A stretch of 64,000 nt of DNA from Croceitalea rosinachiae (GTDB taxonomy: Bacteria > Bacteroidota > Bacteroidia > Flavobacteriales > Flavobacteriaceae). The notes beneath the pieces were generated by a model. It worked only from the letters and a program-made list of their open reading frames with translations. It did not search any database and was not told where the DNA came from. The stretch covers positions 1,302,001 through 1,366,000 of the forward strand of contig NZ_JAVRHR010000001.1 of assembly GCF_031846445.1 (NCBI RefSeq), written 5' to 3'. Positions 29,277 through 37,440 of this stretch are shown here, one piece after another. Every line of letters starts with the position of its first letter. Position 1 is the stretch's first letter. The translations under genes and the position numbers were made by a program.

Positions 29277-30311
29277 ATGGTTTTTTCTGAAAAAATTTTA
29301 ACGTGGTATGCTGAAAATAAGAGAGTTCTTCCATGGAGGCGCACAAAAAATCCATATAACATTTGGTTGTCTGAAGTTATGTTACAGCAAACCAGAGTAG
29401 CTCAAGGGTTACCGTACTATGAGAAGTTCATTAAAGAATTTCCTACAGTAAAGGATATGGCAGCGGCAAGCGAAGAAAAAGTACTTAAACTATGGCAGGG
29501 GCTGGGTTATTATTCTCGTGCGCGCAATATGCACGCTACTGCGAAAATTGTTGTGAACGAGTTTGACGGGAAGTTTCCGAGTACTTATAAAGAGCTTATT
29601 AAGCTTAGGGGGATTGGTGATTACACGGCAAGCGCTATTGCATCTATTTGTTTTGATGAACCTGAGCCCGTGGTTGATGGTAATGTGTATCGTGTGTTAT
29701 CTAGATACTTCGGTATTGATCTTCCCATTAACTCATCTGAAGGAGTAAAGTATTTCAAAAATTTAGCATGGGAGGTAATGCATACGAACATTCGAGACTA
29801 TAATCAGGGCATTATGGAGTTTGGTGCCATACAATGCGCCCCAAAAAAACCATATTGCTTACATTGCCCTTTAAGCGAGGGTTGTGTTGCTTTGGCTAAA
29901 AACAAAGTACATGAACTACCGGTTAAATTGAAAAAGACCAAGGTCAAGCAAAAATATTTCAACTATTTGGTGGTAATCGATTCAAATAAAAATACCATTT
30001 TAGAGCAACGTACTGGAAAAGGAATTTGGCAAAACCTTTATCAGTTTCCTTTAATAGAAACTGACACTCAGGTTGGCCTTGATGTGATTAAGGTAAAAGT
30101 AGCCAAAGTGTTTTCTAGTTTAAAGGGCTTTGAAATTTCTGAGTTTAATGAAAAACCTATTATTCATAAACTCTCACACCAGCACTTACATACCAAATTT
30201 TGGATTGTGCAGAGCAATGATATGTTATCCAACGGAATTTCAAATGATACTCTTGAGCAGTATCCCGTTCCAGTTTTAATTGCAGATTTCATTAGAAGTT
30301 TTAAATTTTAG
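29277..30311 (+). CDS. mutY: A/G-specific adenine glycosylase
   Basis: This 344-residue base-excision enzyme removes adenine mispaired with 8-oxoguanine. SEVMLQQTRV carries the catalytic Glu, KLRGIGDYTASAI is the helix-hairpin-helix, VVDGNVYRVLSR holds the catalytic Asp, and the [4Fe-4S] cluster motif C-x6-C-x2-C-x5-C is intact (CAPKKPYCLHCPLSEGC). A NUDIX-like C-terminal domain follows. I chose ATG 29277 (MVFSEKIL); the frame extends to a TTG at 29214 but those 21 residues are not family-like. Confidence 0.95.
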   Translation: MVFSEKILTWYAENKRVLPWRRTKNPYNIWLSEVMLQQTRVAQGLPYYEKFIKEFPTVKDMAAASEEKVLKLWQGLGYYSRARNMHATAKIVVNEFDGKFPSTYKELIKLRGIGDYTASAIASICFDEPEPVVDGNVYRVLSRYFGIDLPINSSEGVKYFKNLAWEVMHTNIRDYNQGIMEFGAIQCAPKKPYCLHCPLSEGCVALAKNKVHELPVKLKKTKVKQKYFNYLVVIDSNKNTILEQRTGKGIWQNLYQFPLIETDTQVGLDVIKVKVAKVFSSLKGFEISEFNEKPIIHKLSHQHLHTKFWIVQSNDMLSNGISNDTLEQYPVPVLIADFIRSFKF

Positions 30312-30326
30312 TACTTTTGATTTACT

Positions 30327-30788
30327 ATGAGTGGAACAGTAAATAAAGTGATGCTGATTGGGCATTTGGGAGATGAAGTTAAAATGCACTATTTTGAGGG
30401 TGGAGGTTGTATTGGTAGGTTTCCTATCGCAACTAATGAGACCTATACGAATAAACAGACCGGTGAAAAAGTAACCAATACGGACTGGCATAATGTTATT
30501 GTAAGAAATAAGGCTGCCGAAATTTGTGAGAAGTATTTAAATAAAGGCGATAAGGTATATGTAGAAGGGCGATTGAAGAACAGACAGTGGCAAGGGGAGG
30601 ATGGAAATACACGTTATTCTACCGAAGTACATGTGCAAGACTTTACCTTTTTGACAAATAAAAATGAAGCAGGCACCAATGTTTCGACAGGTCAATCTAG
30701 TCAACAAGCAGTGCAAAAACCGTCGGTGCCCCCTCAAGACACAACGCCTGTTGCCAATACGGAACAGGATGATGATTTACCTTTTTAA
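30327..30788 (+). CDS. ssb: Single-stranded DNA-binding protein
   Basis: The 153-residue protein has the OB fold (SGTVNKVMLIGHLGDEVKM, TDWHNVIVRNKAAEICEKYL, KGDKVYVEGRL), a Gln/Pro-rich linker and the acidic tip DDDLPF used to recruit partners. A -7-like TACTTTTG lies at 30312-30319, just before the ATG. The mutY-ssb-gldE-gldD order is one I recall from gliding Flavobacteria. Confidence 0.95.
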   Translation: MSGTVNKVMLIGHLGDEVKMHYFEGGGCIGRFPIATNETYTNKQTGEKVTNTDWHNVIVRNKAAEICEKYLNKGDKVYVEGRLKNRQWQGEDGNTRYSTEVHVQDFTFLTNKNEAGTNVSTGQSSQQAVQKPSVPPQDTTPVANTEQDDDLPF

Positions 30789-30812
30789 GCATCAAAATTA
30801 AATAGTAAGGCA

Positions 30813-32141
30813 TTGGACCCTGACCCCTTTAGTCTATCGTTGACTATACTTGCATTTAATGGAATTTTTATCGTAAAAGTGCTAGTACTAGTAGTGCTTT
30901 TGATTTGTTCGGCCTTGATTTCTGGCGCTGAAGTGGCACTTTTTGGGATTTCGCAAACCAATTTGAACCAAATTGAAGAAGAAGATACAGTAAAAGGTAA
31001 GCTGATAATAAAATTGTTAGCTAAACCTAAAAAGCTTTTAGCTACAATATTGATTGCCAATAATGCCATTAATATTGGCATTGTTTTACTGTTCAGTTCT
31101 ATTGGCGACACTTTGTTTTCTTCAATTGACCAGACAATTTTTGGAGTAGTTTCAGTTAGATTTGTTCTTGAAGTGGTAGTTGCAACATTCTTAATTTTGA
31201 TGTTTGGTGAGATCCTTCCTAAAATCTATGCGAACCGAAATCGAGTTCAATTTTCCCATTTTATGGTACTACCGCTTCGAATTTTAGATATGATTTTCAC
31301 TCCGTTAAGTTTACCCATGCGATCAGCGACCCTTTTTTTACAGGAAAAGCTTGGAAGACAGAAATCGAATTTTGGAGTGGATCATTTATCACAAGCTTTA
31401 GAATTGACTTCAGAAGGTGATACTACTAAGGAAGAGCAAAAAATATTAGAGGGTATAGTATCATTTGGTAATACTGATACGAAACAGGTCATGAGACCTC
31501 GTATTGATATTTTTGCCTTGAATGAAGAGATGAAATTCCCTGAAGTTATTCAAGAAATTAAAAAGAATGGATACTCTAGAATACCTGTTTTTTCTGAGAG
31601 TATGGATAATGTGCTTGGAGTGCTGTACGTTAAAGACTTATTGTCATACATAGATAGAAGATCATTTAACTGGATGTCCTTGATTCGTGAGCCATATTTT
31701 GTGCCAGAGAACAAGAAGTTAGATGATTTGTTATTGGAGTTTCAAGAGCAGAAAAAACACCTTGCCATTGTAGTAGATGAATATGGCGGTACCTCGGGTA
31801 TTGTAACATTGGAAGATGTTATTGAAGAAATTGTAGGTGATATTAGTGATGAATTTGATGATGAGGACCTAATTTTTTCGAAGTTAGATGACCAGACATA
31901 TGTTTTTGAAGGAAAAACCACACTTAAGGACTTTTACCGAGTTATAAAATTGGAGGATGAAGAAGAATTTGAAAACAATAAAGGAGAATCTGAAACTATT
32001 GCCGGATTTGTGTTAGAAATCTCAGGAAGTTTCCCCAAAAGAGGAGAAAAAGTGATTTTCAATGATTTCGTATTTACGGTGGAAAGTCTTGATAAAAAAC
32101 GTTTAAAACAAATTAAAGTAAAACTGCCCCATGAAGTATAG
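30813..32141 (+). CDS. gldE: Gliding motility-associated protein GldE
   Basis: The 442-residue membrane protein has a DUF21 domain (four hydrophobic helices, LICSALISGAEVALFGIS), a CBS pair (VMRPRIDIFAL, VVDEYGGTSGIVTLEDVIEEIVGDI) and a C-terminal CorC/HlyC domain. It is related to CorC/TlyC efflux-type proteins; in Flavobacterium johnsoniae GldE works with GldD in gliding and type IX secretion. The start is TTG at 30813, 24 nt after ssb, as no ATG precedes the conserved part. It overlaps gldD by 11 nt. Confidence 0.93.
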   Translation: MDPDPFSLSLTILAFNGIFIVKVLVLVVLLICSALISGAEVALFGISQTNLNQIEEEDTVKGKLIIKLLAKPKKLLATILIANNAINIGIVLLFSSIGDTLFSSIDQTIFGVVSVRFVLEVVVATFLILMFGEILPKIYANRNRVQFSHFMVLPLRILDMIFTPLSLPMRSATLFLQEKLGRQKSNFGVDHLSQALELTSEGDTTKEEQKILEGIVSFGNTDTKQVMRPRIDIFALNEEMKFPEVIQEIKKNGYSRIPVFSESMDNVLGVLYVKDLLSYIDRRSFNWMSLIREPYFVPENKKLDDLLLEFQEQKKHLAIVVDEYGGTSGIVTLEDVIEEIVGDISDEFDDEDLIFSKLDDQTYVFEGKTTLKDFYRVIKLEDEEEFENNKGESETIAGFVLEISGSFPKRGEKVIFNDFVFTVESLDKKRLKQIKVKLPHEV

Positions 32142-32682
32142 TGTAATCATTTTATTTTTGTTCTTTGTGTTCGTGGGCTGTAAAGATGAGGTATTACCCA
32201 AGCCAAAAGCCATGTTGCGACTTGATTTTCCTAATGCTAATTATAATCAATCAGTCACTAAAAATTTTGTTTTTGATCTCAATCAAACTGCTATACTTAA
32301 AAGACAAAATGATAATGGCTATACGATTGATTACCCATTAATGAAAGGGTCAATTTATTTAACGTATAAATCAGTTAATACTAATTTGGAAACTCTTTTA
32401 ACAGATGCACAAAAATTGTCTTACGAACATGCGGTAAAAGCAGATAATATTGTAGAACAGCCTTTTATTAATGAAGACAAAAAGGTTTATGGAATGTTTT
32501 ATGAAATAACAGGTAATGCTGCTTCACAATCTCAATTTTATGCAACTGATAGTCTTAATCATTTTGTGACTGGGTCGCTTTACTTTTATGCTAGGCCAAA
32601 TTATGACTCGATTCTACCAGCGGCAGTGTATTTGCAAAACGATATTCGTAAGATTATGGAAAGTTTAGAGTGGAAAAATTAA
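32131..32682 (+). CDS. gldD: Gliding motility lipoprotein GldD
   Basis: The 183-residue lipoprotein has lipobox VGC, then KDEVLPKPKAMLRLDFPNANY, the typical GldD N-terminus, and ends LQNDIRKIMESLEW. It is needed for gliding motility in F. johnsoniae. The start codon lies inside gldE, so the two are probably translationally coupled. Confidence 0.93.
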   Translation: MKYSVIILFLFFVFVGCKDEVLPKPKAMLRLDFPNANYNQSVTKNFVFDLNQTAILKRQNDNGYTIDYPLMKGSIYLTYKSVNTNLETLLTDAQKLSYEHAVKADNIVEQPFINEDKKVYGMFYEITGNAASQSQFYATDSLNHFVTGSLYFYARPNYDSILPAAVYLQNDIRKIMESLEWKN

Positions 32683-32683
32683 A

Positions 32684-33097
32684 CTATTGACTTAAAAGAG
32701 CTTCGGCCTTTTCAATACTAGAATTAATCTGCTCTTTTAGAGCATTAACTTTTTCTTGCTCCTCATTCAACCATTCCAGCTTTTGGTCAGTTAATTCTTT
32801 GCCATTTAATATTTCATCAGAATCAAAGCGATCGCCAAAGTCCATCATCCAATCCATCATAGACTTGTTCGCATCTTGCAAGTCTTTCATAGAAGTTTCG
32901 TATTGCATACCGGTTTCGGTAGTATCAACTTTTGCCTTTAATTCGGCAACAAGCTTAGAAAGTGTTCCCATTTTAGGCATCACTTCGTCATGAACCATCA
33001 TTACTTGTTCCATCTGAGATGGACCCTCTTTGACATCTTTTTTGTCTTTACAAGAAAGCAAAAAGCATACTACCAGCACATAAATAAGTATTCTCAT
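32684..33097 (-). CDS. Small coiled-coil lipoprotein, function unknown
   Basis: The 137-residue protein has a lipoprotein signal (lipobox LLSC, then KDKKDVKEG) and an almost entirely helical, charged mature part (MSKLVAELKAKVDT-type heptads, NEEQEKVNALKEQINSS). Similar proteins are widespread in Flavobacteriaceae without known function. It is convergent with gldD; the two stops are 1 nt apart. Confidence 0.75.
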   Translation of the reverse strand: MRILIYVLVVCFLLSCKDKKDVKEGPSQMEQVMMVHDEVMPKMGTLSKLVAELKAKVDTTETGMQYETSMKDLQDANKSMMDWMMDFGDRFDSDEILNGKELTDQKLEWLNEEQEKVNALKEQINSSIEKAEALLSQ

Positions 33098-33176
33098 TTT
33101 TTTGATTTTGTATTTATAAAATTAAAAAACAAAGATGAATTAAAAACCCGATTTTCGCATTTCAATTAGAAAGATT

Positions 33177-34067
33177 TTGAACGAACAAAATAGAAAATGG
33201 ATTTACCTTTTTGTACTATCGATCATCTGGGGTACATCTTATATCCTTATTAAAAAAGGGTTGGAAGGTTTTACTCCAATTCAATTAGGTTCAGCACGAA
33301 TAATTATTGCAGGTTTCTTTCTTTTTTTGATAGGATTTAAATCTTTAAGATTAATAACAAAAGAGGAGTGGAAATGGGTGGCCATATCAGGTTTTATTGG
33401 AAGCTTTTTTCCCATGTTTTTGTTTGCGTATGCTGAAACTGAAATTGATAGTAGTATTGCCGCAATTTTAAATTCATTGGTTCCCCTATTTACTTTGTTT
33501 GTAGGACTCTTTGCGTTCGGAGTCTCATTTACAAAAAACCAGCTTATTGGGGTCTTGGTTGGATTATTAGGAGCTGGATTTTTAATTTTCTTCGGTAAAG
33601 GAGTAAATCCAAATCATAACTATTGGTATGCTGGTTTTGTAATAGTTGCCACCATTTGCTATGCTTGTAACGCGAACATTATTAAAAGCAAGTTGCAAAA
33701 TGTTACCCCAATGGGTATAGCCGTTGGCAATTTCGCCTCCATAATTGTTCCAGCGCTGGTAGTCTTGCCTTTTTCCGGATTTTTTAGTACCGAAGTCACC
33801 TCGGGTGATTTCTTTTGGAGCTCTTTGGGATATATAGTCGTTTTATGTGTTATTGGTACTTGTATTGCCAAAGTGATGTTCAATAGATTGGTTCAAATAT
33901 CATCTGCTGTATTTTCCGTTTCCGTTACCTATCTCATTCCCATAGTTGGAATTTTTTGGGGTGTTTTAGATGAGGAAAAATTCACTATTCAACAACTATT
34001 GGCCTCTTTGCTAATTTTGCTGGGAGTGTATTTGGTCAATAAAAAAGTGAAGCTCAAAGCTTCATAA
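33177..34067 (+). CDS. EamA-family (DMT) transporter
   Basis: The 296 residues hold ten hydrophobic helices in two EamA repeats (WGTSYILIKKGLEGFTPIQLGSAR in the first, IPIVGIFWGVLDEEKF in the second). Members export metabolites or amino acids; the substrate is unknown. The start is TTG at 33177, since no ATG precedes the first helix and its conserved SIIWGTSY. Confidence 0.88.
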   Translation: MNEQNRKWIYLFVLSIIWGTSYILIKKGLEGFTPIQLGSARIIIAGFFLFLIGFKSLRLITKEEWKWVAISGFIGSFFPMFLFAYAETEIDSSIAAILNSLVPLFTLFVGLFAFGVSFTKNQLIGVLVGLLGAGFLIFFGKGVNPNHNYWYAGFVIVATICYACNANIIKSKLQNVTPMGIAVGNFASIIVPALVVLPFSGFFSTEVTSGDFFWSSLGYIVVLCVIGTCIAKVMFNRLVQISSAVFSVSVTYLIPIVGIFWGVLDEEKFTIQQLLASLLILLGVYLVNKKVKLKAS

Positions 34068-34154
34068 TGGCACTTATGTTTAAAAGAGTGGGCCTATTAA
34101 CAGTATCGTGTTAAATATTTTTTTATCTTAAATGTCCACTATAAAATATTGGAT

Positions 34155-34601
34155 ATGAATAATTTAACACTGCCTATTCGATTTGGGTTGGTTACTGCGG
34201 CCGTTCTTATTGCCTATTTTTTAATTCTGGCTTTGTTGGGCAAGCACACCAATGTTTTCTTTAGTCTTTTTAATGGAATTATTACTGGATTCGGAATATA
34301 TGAAACCCTGAAATACACAAAAATTAAAGAAGGAAGTAAATTTAGTTATGGTAGTGGCTTTAAAGCAGGGATTACCACTGGCGTGGTCGCAACAATACTT
34401 TTCACCATATTTTTTGCACTTTATGCAACAGAACTGAATAGTTCTTTTTTAGGAGAATTGTCAGAAGTTTGGGCAAAAGATTACACAAATTTTGAGGGAA
34501 TAGTCTTTTTTACCGTAGCCATAATGGGCATAGCTACTTCGATTGTATTAACCTTAACATTCATGCAACTTTTTAAGTCGTCAAACAACCTAAAAAAATA
34601 A
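34155..34601 (+). CDS. DUF4199 membrane protein
   Basis: The 148-residue protein has four membrane helices and matches DUF4199 (GIITGFGIYETLKYTKIKEG, FSYGSGFKAGITTGVVATI). The function is unknown. I chose the ATG at 34155 over the TTG two codons upstream. Confidence 0.8.
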   Translation: MNNLTLPIRFGLVTAAVLIAYFLILALLGKHTNVFFSLFNGIITGFGIYETLKYTKIKEGSKFSYGSGFKAGITTGVVATILFTIFFALYATELNSSFLGELSEVWAKDYTNFEGIVFFTVAIMGIATSIVLTLTFMQLFKSSNNLKK

Positions 34602-34626
34602 TTGTTTTGAAATGGCCAAAAAGTTC

Positions 34627-34656
34627 TTGTAGATTAAGGATTTAGCAGTATATTTG
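34627..34656 (+). promoter_or_regulatory. Promoter of rplU-rpmA
   Basis: TTG (34627-34629) and TATATTTG (34649-34656) are separated by 19 nt, a near-perfect match to the Bacteroidota consensus. Transcription should begin near 34662, leaving a leader of about 45 nt. Confidence 0.75.
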
Positions 34657-34706
34657 CACCCGCTATTTGAGAAAATGGCAGTTGTAAATAATCTAATTAA
34701 ATCATT

Positions 34707-35258
34707 ATGTACGCAATTGTAGAGATGGCAGGGCAGCAGTTTAAAGTTGCAAAAGACCAAAAAGTGTACGTTCACCGTTTACAGACAGAAGAAGGCAAAA
34801 AGGTTACTTTTGACAAAGTACTTCTTTTAGATGATAATGGTAGCGTTACTATTGGCGCCCCGGTCATAGACGGTGCGGCTGTTGAAGCCAAAGTCGTTAA
34901 GCACCTTAGAGGTGATAAAGTAATCGTCTTTCATAAGAAAAGACGTAAAGGTTACAGAAAAAAGAATGGTCATAGACAGTCTTTGACTGAAATTGTTGTG
35001 GAAAGCATTGTAGCCAAGGGCGCTAAGAAAGCTTCTCCAGCGAAGGCAAAAGCTGAAGCTCCAAAAAAAGAAGCTGCTCCGAAGAAAGAGGCAGCTCCAA
35101 AATCAGCCCCAGCAATAAAAAAGGAAGCTGCTCCAAAAGCAACAGAAGATTTTAGTAAAAAAACCGTTGCTGAATTAAAAGATTTGGCTAAAGCGGCTGG
35201 TATTACTGGAATTTCATCAATGAAAAAAGCAGAGCTTATTGAAGCTTTGAAAAAATAA
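34707..35258 (+). CDS. rplU: Ribosomal protein L21 with C-terminal SAP/Rho-N-like extension
   Basis: Residues 1-103 are ordinary bL21 (MYAIVEMAGQQFKVAKDQ, FHKKRRKGYRKKNGHRQ). The chain then goes on to 183 residues: a Lys/Ala/Pro linker with repeated KEAAPK units (residues ~105-145), then a compact helical segment VAELKDLAKAAGITGIS..KKAELIEAL that resembles SAP or Rho-N nucleic-acid-binding domains. The bL21 part sits in the 50S subunit; the added domain is probably outside and may contact RNA. It is followed by rpmA after 23 nt. Confidence 0.95.
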   Translation: MYAIVEMAGQQFKVAKDQKVYVHRLQTEEGKKVTFDKVLLLDDNGSVTIGAPVIDGAAVEAKVVKHLRGDKVIVFHKKRRKGYRKKNGHRQSLTEIVVESIVAKGAKKASPAKAKAEAPKKEAAPKKEAAPKSAPAIKKEAAPKATEDFSKKTVAELKDLAKAAGITGISSMKKAELIEALKK

Positions 35259-35281
35259 AATAAGAACTAAAACTTTATATC

Positions 35282-35542
35282 ATGGCACATAAAAAAGGTG
35301 TAGGTAGTTCAAAAAACGGTAGAGAATCAGAATCGAAACGATTAGGTGTTAAGATTTTTGGTGGTCAAGCAGCTATTGCTGGTAACATTCTAGTTAGACA
35401 GAGAGGTACTAAACACAATCCTGGTGAGAATGTTTATGCTGGTAAAGATCATACATTACATGCCAAAGTTGATGGTATTGTAAAGTTTGAAAAGAAAGTT
35501 GGTGGAAAATCTTATGTTTCCATTGAGCCTTTTAAGGCATAA
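35282..35542 (+). CDS. rpmA: Ribosomal protein L27
   Basis: The 86-residue protein (MAHKKGVGSSKNGRES, KRLGVKIFGGQ, RQRGTKHNPGENVYAGKDHTLHA) is a canonical bL27 whose N-terminus reaches the peptidyl-transferase centre. There is no Firmicutes-type cleavable prefix. It is co-transcribed with rplU and followed by a strong terminator. Confidence 0.98.
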   Translation: MAHKKGVGSSKNGRESESKRLGVKIFGGQAAIAGNILVRQRGTKHNPGENVYAGKDHTLHAKVDGIVKFEKKVGGKSYVSIEPFKA

Positions 35543-35564
35543 TAGCTTACCTCTTAAAGTATAT

Positions 35565-35595
35565 AAACCCTCGTCATTTGACGAGGGTTTTTGTT
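35565..35595 (+). terminator. Terminator of rplU-rpmA
   Basis: A perfect 12-bp stem (35565-35576 with 35579-35590), 2-nt loop and T-rich tail, 22 nt after the rpmA stop. Confidence 0.9.
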
Positions 35596-35674
35596 TTTTA
35601 ATGTTTTGATAACCTATTGATAATATAATTTTACTTTTAAAAGTTGTCCTTAAGCCTTTCTATTACATTTTAAT

Positions 35675-37273
35675 ATGCAATTGAAATATTTAGGACTGAC
35701 AAGCTTTTTTCTTTATTCATTAATCTTTCCCTTAAATTCAATAGCTCAAGATAGTAATGAAGAATTGCCTTATGTCCGTAAGACAGATTCTACATTTTTT
35801 ATTCTAAAGTCTAAACTTGTAGAAGCTAAAAGGGAATCTTCTAGCACAAAAATCCTTCTAAGCTATCTTAATCTTGGAGAATTTTATCATTATTCTGGAG
35901 TGTATTCTGAAGCAATTGACCAATATAATAAGGGGTTGAAACTTGTTGAATCTAAAGAAAGAGATACATTTTATGTGATATTCAAGAACAATATTGGCAA
36001 AGTGCATTTTTCTTTAAAGAAGTTTGACATGGCTATTAAATCCTTTGAAGAAGGAATCAATTCAGCTAATAATCTAAACTACTTAAGAGGTCAAGCTGTT
36101 TCAAAAGGATTGTTAGGCGCATGTTTTGAGAAAAAAGCAGAATATCAAAAAGCCTTGAAATTCCAAAAAGAAAGTTTAATTCTGTTTGAGAAACTTAACG
36201 ATCAAAATGGTTTAGCCGCAGTTAATGAAAATATCGGCAGTATTTATGAAGATTTAGACAACTACGAACAATCACATAAATATTTTCTTAAATCTTACAA
36301 TCATTTTAAAAATCGGAATAATAAAGAAGAAGCCAATGTGCTGAATAACCTCGGAGATGTATTTAGAAAGAGCGGAAATTTGGAAGAAGCATTTTTTTTC
36401 ACAGAAAAGGCATTAGCAATAGCTCAAAAAATTAAAGATTACCATCAGTTAGAAAGTGCTCATAAGGATTTGTCGAAAACTTATGCCAAATATGGAGATT
36501 ATAAAAAAGCGCATGAATATTTATTAAAGTCAGAAGAGTTCAATGATGAATTGCTTAAGGTTCAGAACACAAATCAGGTCAATGTGCTTCAAACTGTTTA
36601 TGAAACCAATAAAAAAGAAGCACAGATACAACTTTTAAAAGAGCAAAATAAAGTAAGTAAAGCAAATCAAAAGTTATTATGGATTACTCTATTTGCCGTA
36701 ATGGTAGTTTTAGGCTTTTTATATCATTATAGCAGTAGAAAACGAAAAGCTGAGCGAAAAATACAGGGGTATAAACAAAGGATGCTCAAGGCTGAACTTG
36801 ATAAAAAGGCAATTGAAGAAGAAAACCTTCAAGATGAAATCAAATTAAAAACTGCTGCTTTATCGCGATATAGCTTGCATTTATCCCAGAAAAATAAAAT
36901 TTTATTTGATTTATCGAAAACGCTGCGAAATATTGCTTCACGAAAGCATATGGATACCGGTCATAAAATAAAGGAATTGGTCAAAGAAATTGATTTTAAT
37001 CTACAACAAGAGAAGGAATGGGATGAGTTCACTAATTTTTTCAAAGAAATCCACCCCGATTTCATTAAAAAACTATCAGCCTTATCACAAAGTAATCTTT
37101 CGCCAGCAGAAATGCGTTTGGGTATGTTATTGCGTTTAAATCTATCCTCAAAAGAAATATCGTCAATATTAAGGGTGACCCCAGATAGTGTTAGAGTAGC
37201 ACGATACCGACTCAGAAAAAAATTGCGAATTGACCAGAAGAAAGAATTAGTAAATTTTATGGTCGAACTCTAA
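35675..37273 (+). CDS. Membrane-spanning TPR / HTH regulator
   Basis: This 532-residue protein has a signal peptide (ending NSIAQ), six or so TPR repeats in residues ~60-320 (YSEAIDQYNKGLKL, FDMAIKSFEEGINSA, YQKALKFQKESL), one membrane helix near residues 331-350 (LLWITLFAVMVVLGFLYHY), a long coiled coil, and a C-terminal LuxR-like HTH (LSPAEMRLGMLLRLNLSSKEISSILRVTP). The TPR part would lie in the periplasm and the HTH in the cytoplasm, a one-protein transmembrane sensor-regulator layout found in Bacteroidota. It lies 167 nt upstream of the TonB receptor/phytase pair, its likely target. Confidence 0.85.
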   Translation: MQLKYLGLTSFFLYSLIFPLNSIAQDSNEELPYVRKTDSTFFILKSKLVEAKRESSSTKILLSYLNLGEFYHYSGVYSEAIDQYNKGLKLVESKERDTFYVIFKNNIGKVHFSLKKFDMAIKSFEEGINSANNLNYLRGQAVSKGLLGACFEKKAEYQKALKFQKESLILFEKLNDQNGLAAVNENIGSIYEDLDNYEQSHKYFLKSYNHFKNRNNKEEANVLNNLGDVFRKSGNLEEAFFFTEKALAIAQKIKDYHQLESAHKDLSKTYAKYGDYKKAHEYLLKSEEFNDELLKVQNTNQVNVLQTVYETNKKEAQIQLLKEQNKVSKANQKLLWITLFAVMVVLGFLYHYSSRKRKAERKIQGYKQRMLKAELDKKAIEEENLQDEIKLKTAALSRYSLHLSQKNKILFDLSKTLRNIASRKHMDTGHKIKELVKEIDFNLQQEKEWDEFTNFFKEIHPDFIKKLSALSQSNLSPAEMRLGMLLRLNLSSKEISSILRVTPDSVRVARYRLRKKLRIDQKKELVNFMVEL

Positions 37274-37408
37274 TTTTATGCCCTAATTTTTTGCAATTGT
37301 TATTGCAATGTAAAATTAGTGTAATTGTTGCCTTCTTGTTTACTGTTAAAACCAGTTTTGTTTCCCTTTTGTTTCCTTTAAAATTAACTTCTAACGAATT
37401 GATAATTA

Positions 37409-37416
37409 TAGTTTTG
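37409..37416 (+). promoter_or_regulatory. -7 element before the TonB receptor/phytase genes
   Basis: TAGTTTTG fits TAnnTTTG and gives a start of transcription near 37422, 19 nt before ATG 37441. No clear -33 TTG is visible, which would fit a promoter needing an activator. Confidence 0.45.
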
Positions 37417-37440
37417 AGTCAAACTAATTTTAAAACTAAA

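Noticed and set aside
35040..35140. Short tandem repeats in rplU
   Set aside because: They encode the KEAAPK linker of the L21 tail; not a CRISPR or mobile element.
37291..37440. Longer start of the phytase-linked TonB receptor
   Set aside because: The extension precedes the true signal peptide and covers the -7 element.
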